A stretch of DNA of 64,000 nucleotides from Acetatifactor sp. (GCA_022511425.1 JAFLRO010000002.1:1-64000), one strand, 5' to 3'. Positions 17,048-27,314 are shown, counted from the stretch's first letter. Program-made: numbers and translations. The notes: a model not told the origin generated them from the letters alone.

Positions 17048-19993
17048 ATGAAAGAATTAAGATCAGGGCCGCGTATTGGTGAGGATATCCTTCAAAGAAT
17101 GGCTGCGGTGGCTGCCAACTATACGCCGGAGTGGAATTTCAGTCCGGACGACCCGGATATCGGTCTCACTCTGGCTTATTTATACGCCGATATGACGGAA
17201 GATACGATCAGGCAATTGGATCGCCTGGGCGACAAGAACTGTCTGGCTTTTTTCAACAGCATGGGAGCAACACCGTGCAGCACGTCATCCGCAAGAGGAT
17301 TTGCCGTATTTCGCTTGGTGCAGAATGCTCCGTGCGGAACGGAGATGGATGCCGGTACTGGCCTGACAGCAGATGTTTCCGGTGACGATGGCGGGAGTGC
17401 TCGATTTGAGACGGAGGAGGATCTGTATGTGACTCCTGCGCAGCCAACCTGTCTGTACCTGACGGACGGAAGTAAAGATGGGATTTACAGACTTTCCGAC
17501 AATCTTCAGAAACCGGGTACTTCCATTGTGCTGTTTCGGGAGAAGGGGGAGAATCTTCAGAGGCATGAGCTGTATCTGGCTCACAATGAGGTTCTGGACA
17601 TTCGGGGGGGAGCTGACATTGAAATCACAATGTACTCCCGGAAAGGTCAGCGCCTTCAGGATAAGATGCTGCAGGCTTTGGCCAATCCGGAAGCAGTCCG
17701 CTTTTCCTATTGGACAGGAGAAGCATGGCAGGAATTTTCGCAAGTATCAGCACGGCATGGAAGTCTGTTCTTACGAAAGGAGCCATCCCTGCCGGCATTC
17801 GGGAGAATGCAGATGGGAGGAACGGAAAACTATGTGTTTCGGTGTCAGGTCATGGATATTGCAGCGACAGGACATATTTCCGTAGAAGATATTAGGCTTG
17901 GAAGCAGTGGGACGGGTCTTGTGCCTCAGTACATATATGGCGCTTCTATGGAGTGTAATCTGAAAGAGTTTTTTCCTTTTGGGGAGCGGATGAATCTTTA
18001 TGAAGAGGTCTACTTCGGTTCTAAGGAGGCTTTGACAAAGCGCGGAGCCTTGGTCACTTTAAATTTCCTTTTGGATTTCGCCCAAGTGCCTTCGGAGTCT
18101 GCTTCAGAGGATGCGCCCATTGAGTGGAAATGGGTCATGAAAGATTCCGAATTGCGCTCAGATCCTGAGTATGATATCACCGTTGATGAGGTGATTTGGG
18201 AATATTTCAACGGCACCGGATGGAGCCGGTTATTTCCTGACAGTGAGTACAGTGACATATTCCGGGCCGGTTCCGCAGCGACAAGCCGTCAAAAGACGAT
18301 GACCTTTGTCTGTCCTAAGGATATGACTCCCATACTGGTAAATTCCTGTGAGACCTGCTATATCCGTGCAAGGATCTTAAAAATCAATAATCTCTATAAA
18401 GTAAAGGGAAAGTATATTTCTCCCATTATAGGAAACCCAACGTTTTCCTATGATTATCGGGAAGTACAGAAGCTGCCGCAGATGCTGCACATTGAGAATA
18501 ATATGGAGCAGTATACATTTTCCGGCAGCAAGTTTTGGGAGTCTGATCAGACAATCCATATTCTTAAGGGGCTTACGGAAAAGGAGAAATGCTTGTATCT
18601 GGGATTTCATCTGCCCCCAGTGGGTTCGCCCCTGCGAATGCTGTGGGTGATGGAAGATATTCTTACAGGACATCGGGGGGCGCTCCGCTGGGAATATGAA
18701 AGCAGCAGGGGATTTCGGGAAATGAATGTTGCCGATCTCACCAATGAATTATCCCGATCCGGTTCCGTAACTTTTGTGGGACAGGAGGATTTTCAGAAGA
18801 CTTCGCGTTTTGGGCAGGATATGTATTGGATCAGGCTGAGGGATGAAAGTGGCTTTTACTCCGATTCCAACAGAAGACTGATTTATCCCGTGTTGCAGAG
18901 CCTCTGGATGAATGCTGTGGAGATCCGTCATACAGAGCGGGAGATGACAGAGCGTTTTACGCTCGATTACTATGAGGAGAATTGCTGTTTTAGGCTGATG
19001 CGGGGAAACATTGAAAGGATTCTGGTGGAAGTGCTGGAGGGGAGTGGAGAAGAGGAACATTGGATAACTTGGGAGGAGGTTCCGGATCTGGAACTTTATC
19101 CGGGCGGAAGCAGAATCTGTCAGGTGGACAGAAACGAAGGGATTTTAAAATTTGGCAACGGTTCCCATGGACGGGTTCCTCCTTTTGGAAAGCATGAGGG
19201 CATCAGGGTACATTACAGATGTGGCGGTGGTTTAAGAGGAAATGTTGGACCGGGGAAGGTCAATAAGCTGAATCGAACCGTGGGATTTGTCTCAAGTGTC
19301 AGCAATCCCATGCCGTTGTGGGGAGGCCTGGATCCGGAGACTCCCGAGGAAGCAATAAAGCGCTGTAGCGCCAAGCTGCGCCATTGGGATCGGGCGGTGA
19401 CTGCTAAAGATTATGAGGAGTTGGCTCTGGAAGCCTCCAGGGTATTGGAGAAGGTGCGCTGCTTCGGCGGAAAAAATGATAAGGGTGAAAGGCAAGTCGG
19501 TGCAGTTACCCTGGTTATCCAGCCAAAAAACCGACAGGAGGATAAAAGTCTTTTCCATGCAGTACAGGAGGATATACGAAAGTATTTGATGCCCAGGATG
19601 GATCCTGGAATATTGGCAGGGGGACTTTTTTATATCACAGAGCCTAAGCTGGTGGAGATCCAGGTGCGGGCGGAAGTGACAGTGGGAGATTTTCAGGATA
19701 TCTTTCCGGTGCGACGCAAGACAAAAGAGCGTATCAGCGCTTTTCTTGATTCCGTAAGCGGCCACTTTGACGGCAATGGATGGAACATCGGGCAGTTGCC
19801 CGATGCCATGCAGTTTCGAAATTTATTAAGAGAGATACCGGAAATTGAATGGATTTCCAAGATCTATTTTATGACCTTCATAAGCGGCCCCAGAGGGAAG
19901 CAGGAGGTAGAGCCTGAGAGTATCCGCAGTCATCCCTATGTGCTCCCTGTCTGCGGAGAGATAGAAGTAGTTGTGACAGTAAAAGGGAGGTAG
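17048..19993 (+). CDS. Baseplate J-like protein (Pvc11-like)
   Basis: Long baseplate protein; PLWGGLDPETPEEAIKRCSAKLRHWDRAVTAKDYEELALEAS typical of baseplate J. Confidence 0.9.
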   Translation: MKELRSGPRIGEDILQRMAAVAANYTPEWNFSPDDPDIGLTLAYLYADMTEDTIRQLDRLGDKNCLAFFNSMGATPCSTSSARGFAVFRLVQNAPCGTEMDAGTGLTADVSGDDGGSARFETEEDLYVTPAQPTCLYLTDGSKDGIYRLSDNLQKPGTSIVLFREKGENLQRHELYLAHNEVLDIRGGADIEITMYSRKGQRLQDKMLQALANPEAVRFSYWTGEAWQEFSQVSARHGSLFLRKEPSLPAFGRMQMGGTENYVFRCQVMDIAATGHISVEDIRLGSSGTGLVPQYIYGASMECNLKEFFPFGERMNLYEEVYFGSKEALTKRGALVTLNFLLDFAQVPSESASEDAPIEWKWVMKDSELRSDPEYDITVDEVIWEYFNGTGWSRLFPDSEYSDIFRAGSAATSRQKTMTFVCPKDMTPILVNSCETCYIRARILKINNLYKVKGKYISPIIGNPTFSYDYREVQKLPQMLHIENNMEQYTFSGSKFWESDQTIHILKGLTEKEKCLYLGFHLPPVGSPLRMLWVMEDILTGHRGALRWEYESSRGFREMNVADLTNELSRSGSVTFVGQEDFQKTSRFGQDMYWIRLRDESGFYSDSNRRLIYPVLQSLWMNAVEIRHTEREMTERFTLDYYEENCCFRLMRGNIERILVEVLEGSGEEEHWITWEEVPDLELYPGGSRICQVDRNEGILKFGNGSHGRVPPFGKHEGIRVHYRCGGGLRGNVGPGKVNKLNRTVGFVSSVSNPMPLWGGLDPETPEEAIKRCSAKLRHWDRAVTAKDYEELALEASRVLEKVRCFGGKNDKGERQVGAVTLVIQPKNRQEDKSLFHAVQEDIRKYLMPRMDPGILAGGLFYITEPKLVEIQVRAEVTVGDFQDIFPVRRKTKERISAFLDSVSGHFDGNGWNIGQLPDAMQFRNLLREIPEIEWISKIYFMTFISGPRGKQEVEPESIRSHPYVLPVCGEIEVVVTVKGR

Positions 19994-19996
19994 AAT

Positions 19997-22087
19997 ATGC
20001 TGCCTGATATAAACCTCGACCGAACGTCCTTTGACGAGATGGTCGATCGGGCAAAAAACAGAATAGTGAGCCTTTATCCGGAGTGGACGGATTTCAACTA
20101 TCATGACCCGGGAATCACTCTGATAGAATTGTTCGCCTGGCGCAAGGAGATTCAACAGTATGAGCTGGACCATATAGGAGAACGGCACAGAAGAAAGTAT
20201 TTGCAGCTTCTGGGAACGGACATTAAGCATCGCTCTGCGGCCCAATGCTTTGTGACAGCGGATGTCACATCCCCTTGTCGTATTCAGGAAGGGTGCAGAC
20301 TGGATGCGGCGGGTGTGACCTTTGAGACCATGGAAAAACAGACACTGCCGGGGGTATCGGTCACATGCTGTATTGGATGGCGGGAGGAGATGGTCAGTTT
20401 CTTAGACAGGGACAGGATAGCCATGGGGCAGCCCCTTCAGTTCTACCCTTTTGGCAGTATGGCAAGAGAGGGAACCTGCTTTTATATCGGACTTTCCGGT
20501 CCGCTGCCCGTGGGGGAGAGGATGGCTCTGACCATACATGTGGACAGGCAGGGCAGATTTCCCCGTAATCCTGCACAGAAAGATACCATTCCACTGGCAA
20601 AGCTGCGTTTTTCCTGCTGGGACGGACATGAGTATCAGCCCGTGGAACTGATTCGGGAGGAGACCTTTGGCCTCCTGTATGACGGTCAGATTGTATTCCG
20701 AGTAAACAGCCGGATGCAGGAGCGCCGGATCGGAGAGGAAAGAGGGTACTTTCTTCGTGTGCTTCTTAAGGAGAGCGGGTATGAGACCGCTCCCGTTATC
20801 AGTTTTCTGGATATGAATACCATGCGAGTGCAGCAGAAGGAAACCGTGGTAAAATGGATGGCTGCATCGGAAGCCGGACAGAGTGATATCCTCTGGGGCA
20901 ATCACAACCTTTGTAACGTCGGTGGAGTGAGAGTTTTCGTGGAGAGGAATGGTCTTTACAAAGAGATTCCCGTGACGGGTAAAGAATGGGAGGAAGCTTC
21001 CGGCAGGATCCGGATCCGGCTGGAGCAGTGCGGGGAAGTGTCAAGTGCAGAAGCTTTCTGGATATTGGCATACAGCGAAGAAGACTGGTACATGCGTCAT
21101 GCTGTTCTGGGAACCGCCCATGGTTTTCCAAATGAGAGTTTTGACTTGGATGAGGATCAGATACTTTATGAGGATCTGGAGCTTCTGGTAGAGGAGGCGG
21201 ATCAGCCGGGAGTATATGGGAAATGGGAAAGACGGGAGGATTTTGCGGGATCCGGGAAATCGGATAGACATTATTGTGTGGACTGTATTACGGGCAGAAT
21301 CCTGTTTGGAAACAGTATACATGGCATGGCTCCGGAGGGGGAGATACTTCTGATCTCATACTCCCGTGTCTTAGGGAGCAGGGGAAATGTAAAACGTGAA
21401 CGGATACAGGGATTCAGGGATCAGAAATGGGCAAAGATCAAGGCAGTTAATCGATGGGATGCCGGCGGAGGACAGGATGAGGAAACATTGGAAGATGCCT
21501 TTGCAAGGGTGCGCAGAGAACTGAAGCAGCCCAGAAATCTTGTGACGTCACAGGATTATGAACAGATGGTGAGAGCCACACCCGGACTGCGAGTGGAGAG
21601 CTGTAAGGCATTGTTTGGGGATGCTCAGGATGGGAAAGGGATCGGGAACACGGTACGGATCGTAGTAAAGCCTTACAGCCCGGGGAGACGCCCCGGACTG
21701 ACGCCCGCTTTTACCCAAAATATTCTGCGGCACCTGGAAAAGAAGAGACTTCTCGGAGTGCATATTAAGGTGCTTGCGCCGGTCTATGTCAGGCTTGAAG
21801 TCTCAGTGGAGGCAGTGATTCATCCCCAGTATCAGGATGCCGAAAGTGCGGTGAGACTGGCGGTGGAAGAGTATTTGGCAGAGCTGAAAGAGCAGTTCGG
21901 TGGAACGGTATCCTACAACGGATTGTACGGATATATTGACCGGCTTGAGTGTGTGGCAGGCATTCGATACCTGATGCTGGAGACGAAGGGGAACGAAGCC
22001 AAACGGAATTCTTATGGGGATCTGGTATTTCCGGGGAACGGAATTGCAGACGAAATTATTGTCCGATGCTCGTGCAGTATATTGTGA
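19997..22087 (+). CDS. Second large baseplate protein (Pvc12-like)
   Basis: LPDINLDRTSFDEMVDRAKNRIVSLYPEWTDFNYHDPGITLIELFAW...LVTSQDYEQMVRATPGLRVESCKAL. Confidence 0.9.
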   Translation: MLPDINLDRTSFDEMVDRAKNRIVSLYPEWTDFNYHDPGITLIELFAWRKEIQQYELDHIGERHRRKYLQLLGTDIKHRSAAQCFVTADVTSPCRIQEGCRLDAAGVTFETMEKQTLPGVSVTCCIGWREEMVSFLDRDRIAMGQPLQFYPFGSMAREGTCFYIGLSGPLPVGERMALTIHVDRQGRFPRNPAQKDTIPLAKLRFSCWDGHEYQPVELIREETFGLLYDGQIVFRVNSRMQERRIGEERGYFLRVLLKESGYETAPVISFLDMNTMRVQQKETVVKWMAASEAGQSDILWGNHNLCNVGGVRVFVERNGLYKEIPVTGKEWEEASGRIRIRLEQCGEVSSAEAFWILAYSEEDWYMRHAVLGTAHGFPNESFDLDEDQILYEDLELLVEEADQPGVYGKWERREDFAGSGKSDRHYCVDCITGRILFGNSIHGMAPEGEILLISYSRVLGSRGNVKRERIQGFRDQKWAKIKAVNRWDAGGGQDEETLEDAFARVRRELKQPRNLVTSQDYEQMVRATPGLRVESCKALFGDAQDGKGIGNTVRIVVKPYSPGRRPGLTPAFTQNILRHLEKKRLLGVHIKVLAPVYVRLEVSVEAVIHPQYQDAESAVRLAVEEYLAELKEQFGGTVSYNGLYGYIDRLECVAGIRYLMLETKGNEAKRNSYGDLVFPGNGIADEIIVRCSCSIL

Positions 22088-22122
22088 GAGATTGCTGCGA
22101 TAAGAGAGGAAGGGAGGTGTGT

Positions 22123-23229
22123 ATGAAATATTTTGTTTTTAATAAGTCCTCGGACTACGAGAGAGGATATGGAGAGTATATGGCATATCACTCTGCGGGG
22201 CTATCCGTGGAGAGTGATTGTCCGGGCAGGGCTTCCTACTGGTCCCGTATTCTGGACAGTGTTTCCCCGGGAACTGTGTGGCACAGGCTGACCTGCAGTA
22301 TACCGGAGGCGGGACAGGCTATGGTCAAAATTTCCCTTTATACCTCCGATGAGATTGTGTTTGAAGAAGGGGGTAGAATCTTGGATTTGAGGAAGGATCT
22401 GCAGTCTGGGCAGCTCTCACTCTCCGAGAAGAAGGAAATCTGCCGGCCTTTTCTGCGAAGGGAGCTGGCGTTAGAGCCTGACATTCTACTGCACAGCCTG
22501 GAAGGGCGTTATCTGTGGTTCCTGTTGGAGGTTTATCCCCAGGGAACGGGGCGGACTGAGATGGGAGATTTTCTAGTTTATTTTCCGGCTGAGAGCTGGA
22601 TGGCTAATCTGCCGGAGATATACCGCAGGGAAATGGGAAAGGATTCCTTTCTGGACCGTTTTCTGGCAATCTACCAGTCCATTTATGATGATATCTCATG
22701 GCAGATCAAGGAGTTTGCAAACTGCCTGGATCCCAGTGTGGCGGAGCCGGATATGCTGCGCTTTATCGCCTCCTGGCTGGACGTAGAGGAGCCCCACATG
22801 TGGACGGAAAGCCAACTGCGCCGATTGTTGGCCCATGCAAGAGAATTTTTTGAGGCCAGAGGAACCGGCAAAGGGGTTGAAATGTTTGTGGAACTGTACA
22901 CCGGGGAGACGCCTTTCGTAATTGAATGGCAGGATTGGGCGGAGACTGCGGATTCAAATGACAGACTTCTAAAAAGTCTTTATGAGGATGATCCATACAG
23001 TGTCACCGTGCTTGTGAGAAGAGAATGCATCCCTGATTATAAAGATCATCAAGCTCTTCTTCGGCTTCTTAAGCAAGTGATACCGGTACAGATGGAGTTT
23101 CGTCTGGTGGTGTTGGAACCTTATATCTTTGCGGACGGATATTCCTATCTGGGTGTCAACAGCGTGCTGGGACAGTACACGGAAGCGGCGCTGGGAAGGG
23201 ACAGCAGGCTTGACTTTGTGACAGTTTAG
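22123..23229 (+). CDS. Phage tail protein I-like baseplate protein
   Basis: LPEIYRREMGKDSFLDRFLAIYQSIYDDISWQIKEFANCLDPSVAEPDMLRFIASWLDVE...ARGTGKGVEMFVELYTG. Confidence 0.88.
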   Translation: MKYFVFNKSSDYERGYGEYMAYHSAGLSVESDCPGRASYWSRILDSVSPGTVWHRLTCSIPEAGQAMVKISLYTSDEIVFEEGGRILDLRKDLQSGQLSLSEKKEICRPFLRRELALEPDILLHSLEGRYLWFLLEVYPQGTGRTEMGDFLVYFPAESWMANLPEIYRREMGKDSFLDRFLAIYQSIYDDISWQIKEFANCLDPSVAEPDMLRFIASWLDVEEPHMWTESQLRRLLAHAREFFEARGTGKGVEMFVELYTGETPFVIEWQDWAETADSNDRLLKSLYEDDPYSVTVLVRRECIPDYKDHQALLRLLKQVIPVQMEFRLVVLEPYIFADGYSYLGVNSVLGQYTEAALGRDSRLDFVTV

Positions 23230-23313
23230 CCGGCTAGAGTACTGTCTAAATGATATATTTACAGGCTGGCTTCCGAAAGGGGGCTGTAAAATGGAAAGGT
23301 GTGGGTATTGAAC

Positions 23314-25050
23314 ATGAAAAATTCGAAGTATTTTCCTTTTGAAAGAAACAATTATTTTTACGGTAAGCTGCTTTCCGTGGATGATTTCCGCCTGGAGCAG
23401 CAGTATGGGAATGACAAGAGGCGTATGTTGAACCGTTTCCTTTACGGGACCGGTGTGGTTACCGGCATGAATGTGGTGGGAGTGGATGATACTACCATCC
23501 TGGTGGAAAGCGGATTGGCGCTGGATTATTCCGGGCGGGAGATTGTCATTGATGAACCGGTAGCCCGCAGACTGCAGACATTGGAAGGGTTTAGCGACTA
23601 TGAGGAGGACCGCAACACGGGTTACCTCTATCTGTGCATAGATTATGAGGAAGAGGAGACCCAGGCAGTATATAGCATTAGCCATAGCGATCAAAAGGAG
23701 AATACTTCTTTTAATAAGATTCGGGAGGGCTATCGATTGTACCTGACCCGCAGCGAGCCTGAACTGGAGGGACTGAATTGTCGCAGCCTTTATGAGACTA
23801 CGAAACAGGTCTACTGGGACAAAGGGATTCGAGTGTGGCAGAGTATGCCCAGATTTGTGCAAGGTGGGGACCGTGTTGAAATTAAAATTGAAGTGGAAAA
23901 TATGGGACAGCAGGAGCACTTTGCCTTTTCTTATGAGCTGGAACTGCAATGCCTGACCTTTGAAGGGAGACCGTGTCTGACGGTATCATTTGATGAATTG
24001 CTGTTTGAAAAAGCGGGACGGTACACGGTCTCCTACTATCTGGACGCCCTGAGTATAAAGGATACTCAGGCCACAGTCTCACTGGTGCCGGACAGCTTTA
24101 AGCTGAGGATCGGTCAGAATCAGACGGTAGAGAAGGCTGAGGCTCAAATGTCTCTGCAGATCGGCAGCAGAAATGTAAGAGAAGAAGTGCGCCGCGATTA
24201 CTATGAGAAGGGAATGGAACAAATACTGAAGGGCAGCAGTCAGAGGATTTACCTTGCGAAAATCTCCCTATTGAGGGTCGGGGACGTAGTTGTCATCAAT
24301 GAGATTGAGAAGATGCCGTTTCAGCAGTATGTAGCGGGAAGCTTTTTGGAAGATGGCATGATCAGGATGTTGGAGAAATGCGGAACCGGGACGGGTATGG
24401 ATGGCAGCAGTCAGGAAGAGACCGGTATGCACGGCCGCAGGGATGCTTACGGTGTGAACTTTGCGGAAGGCACGGAGGAGATAGAATTGGGCACAGGCTC
24501 GGCCAAAGGCAAGAGATTGTTTAGCCGGGAAATCTCTCACGGTCTGGGAATAGGCCGCACCACCATCATTCTTAGCATAGAGGGATCATCTTCCCAGGAA
24601 GAATACTTTGGCTCAGGTGGAATTTTTCGGAACAATCTCCCCAGAGTGGAACTGTGCGCCAAGACGGATTCTCAGAGAGGTGTCTTTGTGATCGGTGTGC
24701 GAGTACTGGCAGCAGTACCCCAGGATAAACTCAGGATTCACTGGACGGCTATCCGTGACCGAAGAGAATTGGTGGAGGAGAAAAAGGAACCCAAAATTTT
24801 CATACGCCCGAATGTGCTGAACTTAAGCACCAGAGAGAGTTATTTCTTGGAAGCGGTATGCAGCAATATGAATGAAACCGGTGTTGTATGGCAGGTAAAG
24901 GATCACGGCGGCACTATAGATGCCAACGGAATGTACACAGCGCCTAACACGGCAGGTGTTTATGAAGTGACGGCTGTGAGCGCTGCTTACCCTGAGATAA
25001 AGGCCTCCATCTTTGTCATCGTCAGAGAAAAGTGTGAGAAGAATTTCTAA
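23314..25050 (+). CDS. eCIS baseplate-periphery protein with C-terminal Ig-like domain
   Basis: MKNSKYFPFERNNYFYGKLLSVDDFRLEQQYGNDKRRMLNRFLYGTGVVTGMNV; C-terminal VWQVKDHGGTIDANGMYTAPNTAGVYEVTAVSA Ig-like. Alternative GTG start at 23299. Confidence 0.65.
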   Translation: MKNSKYFPFERNNYFYGKLLSVDDFRLEQQYGNDKRRMLNRFLYGTGVVTGMNVVGVDDTTILVESGLALDYSGREIVIDEPVARRLQTLEGFSDYEEDRNTGYLYLCIDYEEEETQAVYSISHSDQKENTSFNKIREGYRLYLTRSEPELEGLNCRSLYETTKQVYWDKGIRVWQSMPRFVQGGDRVEIKIEVENMGQQEHFAFSYELELQCLTFEGRPCLTVSFDELLFEKAGRYTVSYYLDALSIKDTQATVSLVPDSFKLRIGQNQTVEKAEAQMSLQIGSRNVREEVRRDYYEKGMEQILKGSSQRIYLAKISLLRVGDVVVINEIEKMPFQQYVAGSFLEDGMIRMLEKCGTGTGMDGSSQEETGMHGRRDAYGVNFAEGTEEIELGTGSAKGKRLFSREISHGLGIGRTTIILSIEGSSSQEEYFGSGGIFRNNLPRVELCAKTDSQRGVFVIGVRVLAAVPQDKLRIHWTAIRDRRELVEEKKEPKIFIRPNVLNLSTRESYFLEAVCSNMNETGVVWQVKDHGGTIDANGMYTAPNTAGVYEVTAVSAAYPEIKASIFVIVREKCEKNF

Positions 25051-25124
25051 TGCTCGCAGCAGTGGCTGCTTCGCAAAGAAATTCTATGTCTCACACGGAA
25101 GAATGCCAAAAACAGGCATTCTTC
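25033..25124 (+). other. Structured RNA/DNA element straddling the stop codon of the upstream eCIS gene
   Basis: TGTGAGA/TCTCACA plus AGAATTTC/GAAATTCT with inner GCAGC-AGTG-GCTGC; second hairpin gaagaatgcc-aaaaaca-ggcattcttc (25098-25124). Confidence 0.7.
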
Positions 25125-25205
25125 TCACGGATTGTTTGTGCCGCCGAGGGCGAAATGTATTGAAGCGTGAATACGGGAACAAAAGCTCTATCCAACTGAT
25201 GTAAG

Positions 25206-27305
25206 GTGGGAAGAAGGGGGATATGGATGATTATTCAAAGTTATAACCACTGTTATGAAGTAATCCGCGAACTAGACCGCACAAGCAGGATAACTGAATT
25301 TGTTTGTAAAGAGCAGCAACAACAGGAAGCTTATTTGTTGGTAAAAATAGCGGAATCCACTCTGGCAAAAAGATTCACTTTATTTTTGGAGAAGAAGGTC
25401 AAGGGGAGTGGCTTCACGGATTTTAAGGAATGCTTTTGGTGGAATGGTGCCTTTTATAGCGTTTATACATACAGTTCAGGCCGGACGTTGGCAGATAAGC
25501 TCGCTACGGGACACTGTGAAAGAAAAGAACGGGCTGAGATTGTACGCAGACTGTTGGAACAGCTGCTATTGCGCCGTCCCCATCCTTATTTCATGAGGAA
25601 TGCCCTGCAGTCGAATATGATTACGGTGACTGACAGTTTGGATGTGGACTGGAACTATCACTTAGATGAGGTGAGAACATTCGACTACTGTACGATAAAG
25701 GCGGTAGACATACGGCTTATGGAAGTGATGCAGCTCATATTTGAAGAGGAATTGATCAGGAGGCAGTATCCACTGCTGGATCAATATCTTTCTGCCCTCG
25801 GGGAAGGGAAGATGTCTGACTATCTGGAGTTGTATCGGGAGTTCATGCCGGTGTATCAAGCGCTGTGTGAGGACGGACAGGAGCAGTTGCAACAAACATT
25901 TCCGCAGCGATTGTGGGAGGTTTACAGAAAAATTGGAGAAAAGCCGGACTCATTAAAGGGATACTTACACCTTGGCAAGAAATATGTAGCTAAAAAAATG
26001 GCTATTGTCTTTTTTATGCTTATGGTTCTGCTTATGGTTTTGCTGTCGCTGGCTTTTGTGTGGATAGTGTATCCCTGGATACAGTCCCGATTTCTGACCA
26101 AAACCATGGTCATCCATTCTCAGGACATAGAAGGATATACCGGTAGAGTTCGGCTAGTGGGAGATCTGGAAACAGATAATGTGATCTTTGTGGGTACGAT
26201 GACGGAGGGGCAGTTCAACGGACAGGGTACACTTTATGACTGGGACGGGAATCTGATATATCGGGGGAAATTCCTGGCAAATCAGTACTCCGGCATGGGG
26301 GAGAGCTTTTATCAAAATGGAAAAGTTCAGTATTCAGGAGAGTTTGCCGGAGGGCTGTATGAAGGAACGGGGAAGCTGTACCAAGAGGACGGAATCCTGC
26401 TCTATGAAGGTGACTTTTCCCGGGGATTGTATGAAGGAAATGGCATTCTTTATTATACTGACGACCAGATCAAATACCGCGGCAGCTTTTCCCAAGGACT
26501 ATTCGAAGGAGTGGGTGTGTTGTTCTATGAAAATGGTGGTACCTCCTATGAAGGAGAATTTTTGCAGGGAGAGAGGTCGGGCAGTGGAAAAGCGTACGAT
26601 GAGAGTGGAGAGCTGGTCTATGACGGATCTTTTTCCCGGGACAGGTATGAGGGAGAAGGGATCCAGTATGAGAACGGTAAGGTTGTCGGTCAGGGCCGCT
26701 TCCACCAGGGCATCCTAACATCGGGAAATGCGGTTTACTATGACGGAAGGGGGAATCTACTCTATCAGGGCGGCATCGACAACGGACTTTACGATGGAGA
26801 GGGGAAGCTTTATTCGGAAGGATTCCTGATATACGAGGGTGGTTTTGCAGAAGGGAAGTGCCACGGGTGCGGCAAGCAATATCATGTGGTGACAAGTATG
26901 CTTCTCTATGACGGAACATTTGAACAGGGAGAATATTCCGGAGAGGGCAGGCTGTATGATGAGATGACAGGCGGCTTGTTGTACGAAGGTAGCTTTTATC
27001 AAGGCTTTTACGATGGCCAGGGGAAAATATATGACCCTGTAACCGGTTATCTGATCTATGAGGGAGGCTTCCGGGAAAGCCAGTATGACGGCCAGGGGAA
27101 ACACTATGTCAAGGGAGTTCTGGTCTATAAAGGAGAGTTCCACCAGGGCAAATACAACGGCATGGGAATTCAGTACGACAAGGATACCGGGGCGGTGATC
27201 GTTAAAGGAATATTTTACGATGACAAGCCCATATATGTATCGGGCGAACCAAATCAGGAAACCGAAGGTTTGGAAACGACAGAAGCCAAATATGGGGCGG
27301 AATGA
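25206..27305 (+). CDS. Kinase-like domain, TM helix, and ~14 MORN repeats; putative membrane protein
   Basis: N-terminal AYLLVKI...FYSVYTYSSGRTLADKL kinase-like pattern; TM MAIVFFMLMVLLMVLLSLAFVWIVYPW; then YxGxFxxGxxxGxG repeats. Confidence 0.75.
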   Translation: MGRRGIWMIIQSYNHCYEVIRELDRTSRITEFVCKEQQQQEAYLLVKIAESTLAKRFTLFLEKKVKGSGFTDFKECFWWNGAFYSVYTYSSGRTLADKLATGHCERKERAEIVRRLLEQLLLRRPHPYFMRNALQSNMITVTDSLDVDWNYHLDEVRTFDYCTIKAVDIRLMEVMQLIFEEELIRRQYPLLDQYLSALGEGKMSDYLELYREFMPVYQALCEDGQEQLQQTFPQRLWEVYRKIGEKPDSLKGYLHLGKKYVAKKMAIVFFMLMVLLMVLLSLAFVWIVYPWIQSRFLTKTMVIHSQDIEGYTGRVRLVGDLETDNVIFVGTMTEGQFNGQGTLYDWDGNLIYRGKFLANQYSGMGESFYQNGKVQYSGEFAGGLYEGTGKLYQEDGILLYEGDFSRGLYEGNGILYYTDDQIKYRGSFSQGLFEGVGVLFYENGGTSYEGEFLQGERSGSGKAYDESGELVYDGSFSRDRYEGEGIQYENGKVVGQGRFHQGILTSGNAVYYDGRGNLLYQGGIDNGLYDGEGKLYSEGFLIYEGGFAEGKCHGCGKQYHVVTSMLLYDGTFEQGEYSGEGRLYDEMTGGLLYEGSFYQGFYDGQGKIYDPVTGYLIYEGGFRESQYDGQGKHYVKGVLVYKGEFHQGKYNGMGIQYDKDTGAVIVKGIFYDDKPIYVSGEPNQETEGLETTEAKYGAE
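26844..27115 (+). repeat. Long direct repeat, copy B (identical to 1-272)
   Basis: See copy A; same orientation, offset 26843 bp. Confidence 0.93.
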
Positions 27306-27314
27306 GAGGGCAAA

